Assembly: GCA_947038515.1 (NCBI GenBank)
Contig: CAMQWJ010000001.1
Coordinates: forward strand, 269,580 to 332,750
Direction of reading: 5' to 3'
DNA: 63,171 bases
Source of the DNA: an uncultured Fusobacteriaceae bacterium
GTDB lineage: Bacteria > Fusobacteriota > Fusobacteriia > Fusobacteriales > Fusobacteriaceae
A program made the position numbers and the translations under genes. This document shows positions 24,483 through 32,803 of this stretch, in pieces (the stretch's first letter is position 1; every line of letters starts with the position of its first letter). The notes under the pieces were generated by a model, which was given only the letters and a program-made list of their open reading frames with translations, was not told the DNA's origin and did not search any database.

Positions 24483-24541
24483 CAACAAGAGTTAATGAAT
24501 GGAACAAAAAGGCTTGGAAAACTATAATTCAAGGAGGGAAG

Positions 24542-25171
24542 ATGTTTAAAACTAAAAATTTAACATTTAAAGGATTTCTAAAATATAATGATATTCATAT
24601 TTTAGGTCAAAAAATAAATTTCATACAAGGACCCAGTGGTGCCGGAAAAAGTACATTACTAAAACTATTTAACAGAACAGAAAATTTTTCTACTGGTGAT
24701 ATAATTTTTAAAGAAACTTCCATCTTAGAATATGAAAGTATTTCTCTTCGAAAAACTGTGAAATTAATCTCACAAACTACGTTCTTATTTCCAACCACAA
24801 TTAGAGAGAATTTCAAAATATTTCACAACTACTGTAATTACAAAATAGAATTAAATGATAAAATATTAAGCACTTTTTTAAATATAACATCAGCAGATTT
24901 TGATTTAAATACAGACTGTAACAATCTATCTGGAGGAGAAAAGCAAAGAGTTTATATTGCTATATGTCTTTCCATGGAATCTGAAGTTATTATGCTTGAC
25001 GAACCAACCTCGTCCCTGGATCCTACATTATCACATAAAGTTATGGAAAATATTATTAACTATATAAAAACAAATAATAAAACACTAATTGTAATAAGCC
25101 ATGACACTTCACTAGTTGATAAATTTGCAGAAAATATTATACTACTAAAAGGAGATATAAATCATGGATAA
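24542..25171 (+). CDS. fetA: FetA-like ABC transporter ATP-binding protein
   Basis: A 209-aa ABC ATPase that energises the FetB permease; in E. coli the pair (YbbL-YbbM) exports iron and protects against oxidative stress. It has Walker A GPSGAGKSTLLKL (near 30-42), Q-loop SQTTFLFPTTIREN (near 78), signature LSGGEKQRVYIA (near 128), Walker B VIMLDEPTSSLDP and the H-loop ISHD. AAGGAGGG precedes the ATG. It overlaps fetB by 8 bp. Upstream is the remnant-rich region, and the frame just before the start (EWNKKAWKTIIQGGK) looks like the end of an unidentified protein. Confidence 0.88.
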   Translation: MFKTKNLTFKGFLKYNDIHILGQKINFIQGPSGAGKSTLLKLFNRTENFSTGDIIFKETSILEYESISLRKTVKLISQTTFLFPTTIRENFKIFHNYCNYKIELNDKILSTFLNITSADFDLNTDCNNLSGGEKQRVYIAICLSMESEVIMLDEPTSSLDPTLSHKVMENIINYIKTNNKTLIVISHDTSLVDKFAENIILLKGDINHG

Positions 25172-25937
25172 TGTAGTAAAAATTAGTATAATAAATTTTT
25201 TCATTATATATTTATTATTAATTGTTGTTGGAGTTATAATGAAAATAAGTAAAATTAATCAAAGTAAATTACTTATTATTGCAAGTATTAGAATGACATT
25301 ACAACTGGTTATTGCAGGCTATATTCTAATATATTTGCTTGACAACCCCTCTCCAATACTAATAATAGCATATGTTCTCCTTATGTCAATCTTTGCTATT
25401 CACAGAATACTTTCAGTTAACAAAGGATTAAATAAGAAGTTCAAACTTATTATCGCTATATCAATTATAGCTTCCAGTATTTCAATTATCACTTTTTTTA
25501 TTTGTGTAATAATCAATCAAAGTATATTTAACCCGCAATATACTATCCCTATCAGTGGTATGATATTAGGTAATGCCATGACAGGAATATCACTGGGAGT
25601 AAGATCATTCATGGCAAAAATTAAAGACTCTCAACTACAAATTGAAGTTCTATTAAATCAAGGAGCTCTTCCTAAAAATATATTATTACCAATGGTTAAT
25701 ACATCCATTGAAACTGCATTACTTCCAACAATTAATTCCATGCTTGGAATGGGAATTGTATCCCTCCCTGGTATGATGACAGGACAAATACTTGCAGGGG
25801 GATCTCCCTCTACTGCAATTTTTTATCAAATTACAATTACTATTTGTATCTCAACCGTTGTATGTTTATCAGTATTTTTATCACTCTACTTAGGTTATAA
25901 AACATTATATAATAAAGAAAATCAATTTATTATCTAG
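25164..25937 (+). CDS. fetB: FetB-like (UPF0014) ABC permease, putative iron exporter
   Basis: A 257-aa inner-membrane protein with about seven helices. It carries the UPF0014 hallmarks GMILGNAMTGISLGVRSF (near 130-147), an EVLLNQGALPKN stretch, and the C-terminal LPGMMTGQILAGGSPSTAI (near 210-228). It is translationally coupled to fetA. The pair is well conserved and probably functional; iron export is taken from the E. coli homologue. The pair lies between the two copies of the HxlR/128-aa-gene junction sequence. Confidence 0.9.
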   Translation: MDNVVKISIINFFIIYLLLIVVGVIMKISKINQSKLLIIASIRMTLQLVIAGYILIYLLDNPSPILIIAYVLLMSIFAIHRILSVNKGLNKKFKLIIAISIIASSISIITFFICVIINQSIFNPQYTIPISGMILGNAMTGISLGVRSFMAKIKDSQLQIEVLLNQGALPKNILLPMVNTSIETALLPTINSMLGMGIVSLPGMMTGQILAGGSPSTAIFYQITITICISTVVCLSVFLSLYLGYKTLYNKENQFII

Positions 25938-26063
25938 TGGGATACTTAACAAACCAGTATTTTATGAAATAAAAACATCAGATTTAACCATTTTAAATAA
26001 TGATTAGGTTAGAAAAAAACGAGGAATGAAGTATCCAATTTAAACAATATTTAAATTAATATG

Positions 26064-26098
26064 AAAAAAAACCTTAGAAATTAATCTAAGGTTTTTTT
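26064..26098. terminator. Bidirectional terminator between fetB and the PEBP gene
   Basis: AAAACCTTAGA pairs with TCTAAGGTTTT around AATTAA, with A- and T-runs on either side. Confidence 0.9.
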
Positions 26099-26114
26099 AT
26101 TTAGAATCTTAATA

Positions 26115-26666
26115 TTATTTATTGTAGTTTCCTTTTAATATAACTTTATCAAGAATATGCCCTTCCATCTCTTTATATAATTCATTTAAATAAAAACCTG
26201 ACTTTAATTCTAAATTTTTATCAAGAGCATACAAAACTATAGTATATGTATGAGCTTTGTCTGGAGGAGCAGGACCACCAAAATGTGAAGCATCACTTTT
26301 ATTTAATCCACCCATTTTAGAAATCCAACTGTTAACACCTTGAATAATATCTTTATTTTCTAAACTTGCATTTTCTTTTAATTCAGTTGTAGTTCCCGGT
26401 ATTATAGTAACCCAATGTATCCAAGAAAACCCTGTAACAGGAATAGCATCAAAATCTTCTATTACTAAAGCATAGCTTTTAGTGTTTTTAGGAGCATTAT
26501 TCCATTTTAACGGTAATGATAATGATGGTACTCCATTTAAAGTTTGGCTACCATATTTACCATATTTTTCTTGGATATAACCATTTTCAATCCCATTACT
26601 CTCTAAAGTAAATCCAAGTGCCGATACAGATAAAGTAGTTAAAGCTACTGATATAATCTTTTTCAT
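26115..26666 (-). CDS. YbhB/YbcL-family PEBP-like protein, secreted
   Basis: A 183-aa phosphatidylethanolamine-binding-protein/Raf-kinase-inhibitor-like protein. It has a signal peptide (residues 1-18, MKKIISVALTTLSVSALG), the family ligand-site motifs YALVIEDFDAIP and WIHWVTIIPG (near 70-95), and HFGGPAPPDKAHTYTIVLYAL near 131-151. I chose ATG at 26664-26666 because GGAGG lies 8 nt upstream; the longer in-frame start is a TTG inside that site. An HxlR regulator lies upstream on the same strand and probably controls it. The bacterial function of this family is poorly defined. Confidence 0.9.
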   Translation of the reverse strand: MKKIISVALTTLSVSALGFTLESNGIENGYIQEKYGKYGSQTLNGVPSLSLPLKWNNAPKNTKSYALVIEDFDAIPVTGFSWIHWVTIIPGTTTELKENASLENKDIIQGVNSWISKMGGLNKSDASHFGGPAPPDKAHTYTIVLYALDKNLELKSGFYLNELYKEMEGHILDKVILKGNYNK

Positions 26667-26691
26667 AAATATTACCTCCAATTTTTTTATT

Positions 26692-26723
26692 TAACTTAAG
26701 TTTTTATTTGGTTTAACTTAAAT
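26692..26723. promoter_or_regulatory. TTAACTTAA direct repeats, candidate HxlR operator
   Basis: TTTAACTTAA appears twice about 22 bp apart, the first inside the palindrome AACTTAAGTT (26693-26702), between the PEBP gene and the HxlR gene. Repeats of this kind and position suit HxlR-type regulators; not tested. Confidence 0.35.
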
Positions 26724-26794
26724 TTTTCTTAATTAAAAGATAACATTTAGAAGATTTTCTGTCAATAACTCACTTTTTTGTAAGTATTAAAGTA

Positions 26795-27109
26795 TTATTT
26801 CTCTAATAAATATTTAATTCCTATTTCTTGGAATTTTGCAAAAGTAGGAATTAGTTCTTTTCCAAAGTTAGTTAGTTTATATTCAGTATGTTTTGGATAT
26901 ACATCAAATTCAATTTTTTCTAAAAGTCCATAATTAACCATATCATTTAAATGTTGAATTAACATTTTTTCATTGCATCCAGCAATATCCTTTTTTAAAT
27001 TAGTCAAACGTTGATTCCCCAGTCGCATTCGCCATAAAATAATAGGGGTCCATTTTCCTTTTAAAACAAAAAATACTGCTTCCAAGGGACAAGTTATATT
27101 TTCTCTCAT
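26795..27109 (-). CDS. HxlR-family winged-helix regulator
   Basis: A 104-aa DNA-binding protein. It has the HxlR start CPLEAVFFVLKGKWTPIILW (Cys at 7) and RLTNLKKDIAGCNEKMLIQHLNDM, then the wing YPKHTEYKLTNFG. Members sense redox, aldehyde or quinone stress through the N-terminal Cys. AAGGAGAATAT lies before the ATG. The neighbouring PEBP gene is the likely target. Its 5' end is duplicated at 24084-24135. Confidence 0.92.
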   Translation of the reverse strand: MRENITCPLEAVFFVLKGKWTPIILWRMRLGNQRLTNLKKDIAGCNEKMLIQHLNDMVNYGLLEKIEFDVYPKHTEYKLTNFGKELIPTFAKFQEIGIKYLLEK

Positions 27110-27187
27110 ATATTCTCCTTAATTATTATTCTAATAAGCATTATTTTTTTATTATATCATTAGAATATAGAATTACAAATATAATTG

Positions 27188-27574
27188 TTATTTATACATC
27201 TCTTTATAACTAATCCATTCTACATTATCTTTATACACTAATTTCCCTATTGATATGGTCGCATTATAATTCTTTTTAATAATAAATTCTTTCTCTACTA
27301 TAATTTTTTTATTTTCTTTTGTCTTATAAGAAAGATTTATTATATGTTTTTTTCCTTTTACATCTACTTTAGATTTCTTATTTGTTTTAACCTTTAATAT
27401 TTTCCCACCATCCATTGAATAATAAACATCTCCTAAAGGTGGAAAGTCTTCTATTTTAAAGTTTTCTATAAAAATTCCATGTCCTTGTCCACTCTCATAT
27501 ATTTTTGTCATTCCAAAAAATAAAAAACTCAAAACCACTAGCCAAATCACTATTTTTTTCTTATCTTTTATCAT
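27188..27574 (-). CDS. Small membrane-anchored protein of an ABC transporter operon (DUF6672-like?)
   Basis: A 128-aa protein with one N-terminal transmembrane segment (about 7-24, KIVIWLVVLSFLFFGM) and a Lys-rich extracytoplasmic domain with beta pattern (GGKILKVKTNKKSKV, IINLSYKTKENKK). It overlaps the permease gene by 4 bp (ATGA), so it is the last gene of the DUF3798-type operon. I recall small proteins labelled DUF6672 beside such transporters in fusobacteria but cannot confirm the match. No enzymatic motif is seen. It could be an accessory subunit of the transporter. Its 3' end is duplicated at 24243-24325. Confidence 0.7.
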   Translation of the reverse strand: MIKDKKKIVIWLVVLSFLFFGMTKIYESGQGHGIFIENFKIEDFPPLGDVYYSMDGGKILKVKTNKKSKVDVKGKKHIINLSYKTKENKKIIVEKEFIIKKNYNATISIGKLVYKDNVEWISYKEMYK

Positions 27575-28680
27575 TTAACCTCACACCCCTCTCCTCTATA
27601 TAGAGCAAATGCTTTTTCTCTTTTTATTTTATTTTCTTTCTCACGTCTCCATTGGTGTAAAACTAGAACTAAAGCTATTATTCCATATGATATAAACACT
27701 CTAAAAAACTCACCTATTTGTGCTGATCCAACAAGCTCTTTTCCTGCACGAGGTGATATTATAAACATTAAGTGAAATAATATTACTCCTGTTAAGGCAT
27801 TGGAAATATTCGCTTTATATATAGAAGCTCCACCCATTAATAATGCTGCTATTGAAAACATTCCTATTTGCTCATGACTATTATATGTATTCATTGTCCC
27901 TATATTTTGCAAATATATTATTTGTCCAAATGCTGCTAAAATAGTTGATATTACAATTGCTATTATTCTTGTTTTTTCAACTTTTATACCAGCAGCTCTA
28001 GCTACTTCCATATCTTGACCAATAGCTTTCATATCTTGTCCTAATTTTGTTTTTCTTATCCAAGTTATTAAAATACATAATAGTCCTATTATTAAAAATG
28101 TAGCTACTGGTATATTAATCCCTTGAATCTTAACTTCTAATATAGTGTCAAGAGCACGTCTTATACCTTTTAAATCTATAGCATTTCTAATACCTATTCC
28201 TGTTGATAAAACTAATTTAGGATTTATTATTTTTATAATAACACCCATTCCATATAATACTAATAACTGATAAACTCCATTTAAAAAGAAGCCCAACATC
28301 ATAGAAGTTATCATTTCACTACCTTTTGCTCTATTTAAAACCATTCCACAAACTATTCCTAGCAAAATAGCTATTGGTATTGAAATTATTCCTGCTAAAA
28401 TTACCCCCTCTATACCTATTATATTCCATTCCACAATAAAAATAAGTGCTATTTGTCCTGCCATTGCTCCAAGAACTATACCAAAGTTTAATCCCATTCC
28501 AGCAATTATAGGTATTAATAATGAAAGTATTAAAAATAAATTTCTACTTAATCTATCTATTATTTCTTGAATTAAATAAGATGGACTTAGTTTTGACATT
28601 GGTATAGTAAGTAGTATCAATAGAAATATTACCAGTGGAACTATGTTATCCTTTATAAATTTTTTCCCTTTCGTTTTCAT
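27571..28680 (-). CDS. ABC transporter permease (BPD_transp_2 type), subunit 2
   Basis: A 369-aa inner-membrane permease of the ribose/nucleoside (CUT2/BMP-type) group with about 9-10 helices. It shows the motif GLNFGIVLGAMAGQIAL near 63-79, the coupling region KLGQDMKAIGQDMEVARAAGIKV (in parts: LGQDMKAIGQDMEVA near 211-225), and QIGMFSIAALLMGGASIYKA near 270-289. It starts 2 bp after the end of the other permease. GAGGGG precedes the ATG. It should form a heterodimer with the upstream permease. Confidence 0.92.
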   Translation of the reverse strand: MKTKGKKFIKDNIVPLVIFLLILLTIPMSKLSPSYLIQEIIDRLSRNLFLILSLLIPIIAGMGLNFGIVLGAMAGQIALIFIVEWNIIGIEGVILAGIISIPIAILLGIVCGMVLNRAKGSEMITSMMLGFFLNGVYQLLVLYGMGVIIKIINPKLVLSTGIGIRNAIDLKGIRRALDTILEVKIQGINIPVATFLIIGLLCILITWIRKTKLGQDMKAIGQDMEVARAAGIKVEKTRIIAIVISTILAAFGQIIYLQNIGTMNTYNSHEQIGMFSIAALLMGGASIYKANISNALTGVILFHLMFIISPRAGKELVGSAQIGEFFRVFISYGIIALVLVLHQWRREKENKIKREKAFALYRGEGCEVK

Positions 28681-28682
28681 AC

Positions 28683-29711
28683 CTATCCCCTCGCCTTTCT
28701 TGTAAGAGCATAAAGAATCATTCCATTTGATATTATGACCCTTATTGTCTCTGACATATCAGTTTTTATTATCCCACTAATAACTACTGGTGTCATAGTT
28801 ATTATTCCTTGAAATAAAAAAGTTCCTACAATCACATTTACTATATTAACTTTTTTTATTGATGCTCCCCCTATTAATATTGCAGCAATTGCAGGAAAAG
28901 CCATATAAAATGGTGCTAAATATAGTTGGATAAATCCAAAACTTTGTTGATAAACAATAATTCCTATTGCAGCAATCACAGTTGACATGATAACAGAATT
29001 TATTCTTATTTTATCAATATTTATTCCTATTCCTCTAGAAAATTTTTCATTACTACCTACAGCTTTCATTGCCATACCTTTTCTTGTTTTGAAAAACTTA
29101 ACAACTATTGTAGCGATTATTAAGAAAAATATGATTTCTCCAATATAGGATACTGTTTTTGGAATGCCCACTACACTAGCTAAAATTTTATCCCAATATC
29201 CCTCTATACTTATAGTTGTTCTAAGTCCTTCTCCACCATATGCCCATATCATATTAGGCTTCTTAAATGGTAAAACTAACCACATAATACACATCAAAGC
29301 TACTGATGAAAATCCAACATAAGTTGAAATCATCATCTCGCTCCCTTTAACTTTATTAAGTAATTTTCCATATATATAACCAAACAATACTCCAAATGGT
29401 ATCGAAATAATAATTGCTCCTATAAATCCATAAATTCCAGTTAGTCCAAGTTCAATACTTATTACTGCTCCTAATAAACCTGCTTCTATTCCTAATGGCA
29501 TTCCAAAATTTAGTCCAGTTCCTGACTGTATCATTGGTACAAGAGATAAAACTAAAATAACATTCATTCCAACTCTTACCATAGTGTCATTAAATGCAGT
29601 TTTTAAGCTAATTCCTATAAAAGGAGCTATTATATATAATGAAAGTAAAAAAATACTTATTATTATTCTTGGAATCCCCACTTTTTTTATAAAATTATTT
29701 ATTATTTTCAT
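28683..29711 (-). CDS. ABC transporter permease (BPD_transp_2 type), subunit 1
   Basis: A 342-aa paired permease with the same fold: GTGLNFGMPLGIEAGLLGAV near 62-81, KGMAMKAVGSNEKFSRGIGI near 213-232, and PAIAAILIGGASIKKVN near 280. I chose ATG at 29709-29711 because AAAGGTGG lies 8 nt upstream; a GTG four codons earlier sits in that site. It overlaps the ATPase gene by 17 bp, so the genes are coupled. The pair resembles nucleoside-type (YufP/YufQ-like) permeases, though no nucleoside specificity can be read from sequence. Confidence 0.9.
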   Translation of the reverse strand: MKIINNFIKKVGIPRIIISIFLLSLYIIAPFIGISLKTAFNDTMVRVGMNVILVLSLVPMIQSGTGLNFGMPLGIEAGLLGAVISIELGLTGIYGFIGAIIISIPFGVLFGYIYGKLLNKVKGSEMMISTYVGFSSVALMCIMWLVLPFKKPNMIWAYGGEGLRTTISIEGYWDKILASVVGIPKTVSYIGEIIFFLIIATIVVKFFKTRKGMAMKAVGSNEKFSRGIGINIDKIRINSVIMSTVIAAIGIIVYQQSFGFIQLYLAPFYMAFPAIAAILIGGASIKKVNIVNVIVGTFLFQGIITMTPVVISGIIKTDMSETIRVIISNGMILYALTRKARG

Positions 29712-31296
29712 CTTTTCTACCACCTTTTATTCCAACCATCAGTTTTCCAAAATCAATTAAGCTTTCTTCTGGAGATAAAATTCCTATTATTTCTCCTTCT
29801 GTAACTATTGCAATTCTATGACAAATCTCTCTTAGCTCCTCTATTTCAGAAGATGTTACAACTATAGTTGTTCCTTCATTTTTATTATATTCTTGTAGTG
29901 TTTCCAATACTAATTTCTTTGCTCCTACATCTATCCCTCTTGTTGGTTCTGATACAAACAAAAGTTCTGGATTCATAGTAAACGCTTTGGCTAAACATAT
30001 TTTCTGCTGATTTCCACCACTTAATTCTCCAACTTGTTGCTCGCCAGTGGTACAACGAATTTCTAATTTTTCAATATATTTCTCTGTGTTTTTCTCCATT
30101 TTTTCAACATCTAACATCTTATACAATCCACATAATTTAGTTTTCAAAAATTCCTTTTTAACTTCTAAACTAGGATAAATAATATTTTCATTTATACTTT
30201 TATCTAAAATTAATCCTACCCCTTTTCTATCTTCAGAAACAAAATATATTCCTTTACTTAAAGGTACAAAAGGGTCATTTAATTTTAGTATTTCATTTTT
30301 ATATTTTACTTCTCCACCACTATACTCAAGTCCCATTATTCCATTTGCTATTCCAATTTTTCCTTGTCCTGCCATTCCTGCTATTCCTAAAATTTCACCT
30401 TTTTTTACCTCTAAATTTATTTTTTTTACCATCTCTCCTGGCATATCTACCCATAAATTTTTAATTTCCATAATATTTTCTTTATCTATAAAAACGTTCT
30501 TCTTACTTTTTTTAGAATTTAATTTTCTTCCTATCATCCATTCAGTTATTTCATCTACATTAGTATTTTTAATATATTCTTCTTTTATTAATTCCCCATC
30601 TCTTAGTACAACCACTCTATCACATACATTCATAATCTCATTCAATCTATGAGTAATGAACAATATTGAAATTCCCTCTTCAGACAATTTTTTCATAGTT
30701 TTTAAAAGTATCTCTGCCTCAACTTCTGTAAGAACTGCTGTTGGTTCATCTAATATTAATAATTTTGTGTTCTCTCTTTCTATTTCTCTCGCAATTTCAG
30801 TAAATTGTTTATGAGCTACTGACATCTCTTCTATTTTTGTTTTTGGTAAAATATCTGTTCCTAAATGAGAAAAAGCAGATTTTGCTCTTGTTAAGTTTTT
30901 TTCTTTATCAATCTTATTTAGTCTTTCACCAAATAAATTTTCTAATAATGAACTCTTTGTACTCTCTCTATTCAAAACAATATTTTCTTGAGCTGTAAAC
31001 CCTTCTATAAGAGAAAATTCTTGATGAACCATTCCAATCCCTTCTTCTAGTGCATCAAATGAAGAATGAAACTTAACTTCTTTTCCACCTAAAATTATTT
31101 TTCCTTTATAGCCACCTGTTTCCTCAATTATAGACATTCCAAATATTATTTTCATTAAAGTTGATTTTCCAGCACCATTTTCTCCTACTAGCCCTATAAT
31201 TTCACCTTTTCCTATCTCAATATTTATATCTTTTAATATTAGATTATCTCCAAAACTTTTGGATAAACCTTCTATTTTAAGTAAAATTTCTTTCAA
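29695..31296 (-). CDS. ABC transporter ATP-binding protein with two ABC domains
   Basis: A 533-aa double-domain ATPase of the sugar/nucleoside group (RbsA/YufO type). The first domain has Walker A VGENGAGKSTLMK (near 35-48), HQEFSLIEGFTAQENI and LILDEPTAVL. The second has the degenerate Walker A GMAGQGKIGIANG (near 300) usual for this family, with LSGGNQQKICLAKAF and FVSEPTRGIDVGA. The start is TTG at 31294-31296 with GAGGTGA 6 nt upstream; no ATG is better placed. A hairpin separates it from the binding-protein gene and probably lowers its expression relative to that gene. Confidence 0.93.
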   Translation of the reverse strand: MKEILLKIEGLSKSFGDNLILKDINIEIGKGEIIGLVGENGAGKSTLMKIIFGMSIIEETGGYKGKIILGGKEVKFHSSFDALEEGIGMVHQEFSLIEGFTAQENIVLNRESTKSSLLENLFGERLNKIDKEKNLTRAKSAFSHLGTDILPKTKIEEMSVAHKQFTEIAREIERENTKLLILDEPTAVLTEVEAEILLKTMKKLSEEGISILFITHRLNEIMNVCDRVVVLRDGELIKEEYIKNTNVDEITEWMIGRKLNSKKSKKNVFIDKENIMEIKNLWVDMPGEMVKKINLEVKKGEILGIAGMAGQGKIGIANGIMGLEYSGGEVKYKNEILKLNDPFVPLSKGIYFVSEDRKGVGLILDKSINENIIYPSLEVKKEFLKTKLCGLYKMLDVEKMEKNTEKYIEKLEIRCTTGEQQVGELSGGNQQKICLAKAFTMNPELLFVSEPTRGIDVGAKKLVLETLQEYNKNEGTTIVVTSSEIEELREICHRIAIVTEGEIIGILSPEESLIDFGKLMVGIKGGRKDENNK

Positions 31297-31317
31297 TTTT
31301 TATCACCTCTTAAAAAA

Positions 31318-31347
31318 TTTGCCACTATTTTAGAAAATAGTGGCATT
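31318..31347 (-). terminator. Intercistronic attenuator hairpin
   Basis: TGCCACTATTTT pairs with AAAATAGTGGCA and is followed on the minus strand by AAATTTTTT, between the binding-protein gene and the ATPase gene. This is a common way to express the binding protein above the transporter. Confidence 0.75.
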
Positions 31348-31398
31348 TTAAAATTTATTTACTTTGTTTTATTTCAGTATTTTTTATCTGATTATTCT

Positions 31399-32580
31399 CT
31401 ATCTTATATTAAAATATTTCTCTGGAACCTCTACATCAGTCATCTTTAAATAACCTTTACCAAACATATAAGTATCTTGATATATTGATAAGAAAGTTTC
31501 TTTTTCTACACCATCTAAATCTTTATAAACCATGGCATTCCATTTTGCTCCAGGTGTTTGCTTAGTTAGAATTGCCTTAACAGCTTCTAAATCATTACTT
31601 TCTCCACCTTTTTCAATAATATTCATAGCATGTTCTCCTAGTGCAACAGTTGTACTAAAGTTATATGAATATGCCCAAGTTCCCATTCTATTTGCTCCAC
31701 CTTTTTCTATAACAGTTTTTTCCACTTTGGCTAATATTTTTTTCCAATTTCCTTTTTCATCTTCAGAAAACTGAATTCCTAAAGCTCCTGGATATCCCAT
31801 TGTTGGTGAAGGTAAATCTGCCTCTATAAAATAACCACCCATTTCTGCTACTCTTTTTAATAAAGGTTCAGTATGAGAGTCATTTGTTACAAAAAAGGCT
31901 GTATCTTTTCCATATTTTTTTATCCAACTAGGCACTTGTTCCAAAATAAATTGTTGTGCTCCTGCTACCCCTACGTCACTTACTGGATCTGGAGCAGTCA
32001 TTTCTATAAATTCCATACCTAAATCTTTAGCTGCTTGTCTCATTATATTTCTTCTTCTTGATAACAATTCATAACTCATATGTCTTGGAAAAGAAATATG
32101 CATAAATTTTTTAGCTCCTAAATCATAAGCACTTTTAACAATTAAATATCCTCTAGCAAGACTATCTGGATTAATTACTAAGTCTGACACTTTTGCAATC
32201 ATCTCTGGGTCTTCATGAGGAGAATTTACAAAAAGTAGGATCTCGGGTCTTTTTACTCTTATTCTTCTAAAAGCTTCCACTGTTCCCGGAATTCCCTCTC
32301 CCACTATTACTGCTTTTATTTTAGGATTATCTGCTAGTGATACAATTTGAGAAATAGTTGTTTCCATTTCTTGCATAAAATTATCCGGATATGTTATATG
32401 AATAATTTTTCCACTACCTGTATCTCCATTTCCATAAAGTTTTATTAACTCTTCAGCTCCTCTCAATCCATCTTCTGACTGAGAAACTGTTCCTGTAACA
32501 ACTCCAATCTGATAATCTTTTTTAGAAAAAGTTAAAACTGAACCCCCTAACATTAATAATAGCAATAGTAATCTTTTCAT
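31399..32580 (-). CDS. DUF3798-family substrate-binding protein of the ABC importer
   Basis: A 393-aa exported protein with a signal peptide (1-18, KRLLLLLLMLGGSVLTFS). It looks like a periplasmic binding protein of the type I fold: YQIGVVTGTVSQSEDG near 22-38, ITYPDNFMQEMETTI near 60, VIVGEGIPGTVEAF near 89-105, INPDSLARGYLIV near 137. It matches what I know as DUF3798. There is no lipobox, so it is free in the periplasm. AGGAGG precedes the ATG. It heads a five-gene operon (binding protein, ATPase, two permeases, small protein). Nucleoside-type ABC systems normally use BmpA; here the binding protein is different and the ligand is unknown. Confidence 0.85.
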   Translation of the reverse strand: MKRLLLLLLMLGGSVLTFSKKDYQIGVVTGTVSQSEDGLRGAEELIKLYGNGDTGSGKIIHITYPDNFMQEMETTISQIVSLADNPKIKAVIVGEGIPGTVEAFRRIRVKRPEILLFVNSPHEDPEMIAKVSDLVINPDSLARGYLIVKSAYDLGAKKFMHISFPRHMSYELLSRRRNIMRQAAKDLGMEFIEMTAPDPVSDVGVAGAQQFILEQVPSWIKKYGKDTAFFVTNDSHTEPLLKRVAEMGGYFIEADLPSPTMGYPGALGIQFSEDEKGNWKKILAKVEKTVIEKGGANRMGTWAYSYNFSTTVALGEHAMNIIEKGGESNDLEAVKAILTKQTPGAKWNAMVYKDLDGVEKETFLSIYQDTYMFGKGYLKMTDVEVPEKYFNIR

Positions 32581-32763
32581 GTTCTCCTCCTTTTTTTGGT
32601 ATTGTGGATTAGTCTACTCTCTTTCGGTTCATTTGTAAAATATATATTGTATATAACAAATATATTGCATATATGTTTAGTCCACGATTTGTATATTTTA
32701 TATATTTTTTTAATACCTATTATCTTTCTATTTTTTTCTAAATTTAAAGAGTTATTCTCCTAT

Positions 32764-32803
32764 AAAAAAAGCTAACTGATCTTGATATCAGTTAGCTTTT
32801 TTT
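32764..32803. terminator. Terminator overlapping the 3' end of the PhzF gene
   Basis: AAAAAAAGCTAACTGAT pairs with ATCAGTTAGCTTTTTTTT around CTTGAT. The last codons and the TAG of PhzF (32772-32774) lie within the stem. Confidence 0.9.

Noticed and set aside
24473-24541. Short frames just before fetA (an 17-codon ATG frame and a frame reading EWNKKAWKTIIQGGK)
   Set aside because: Neither has a start with a ribosome site or a recognisable family; the second may be the end of a lost gene but there is nothing else to support it.
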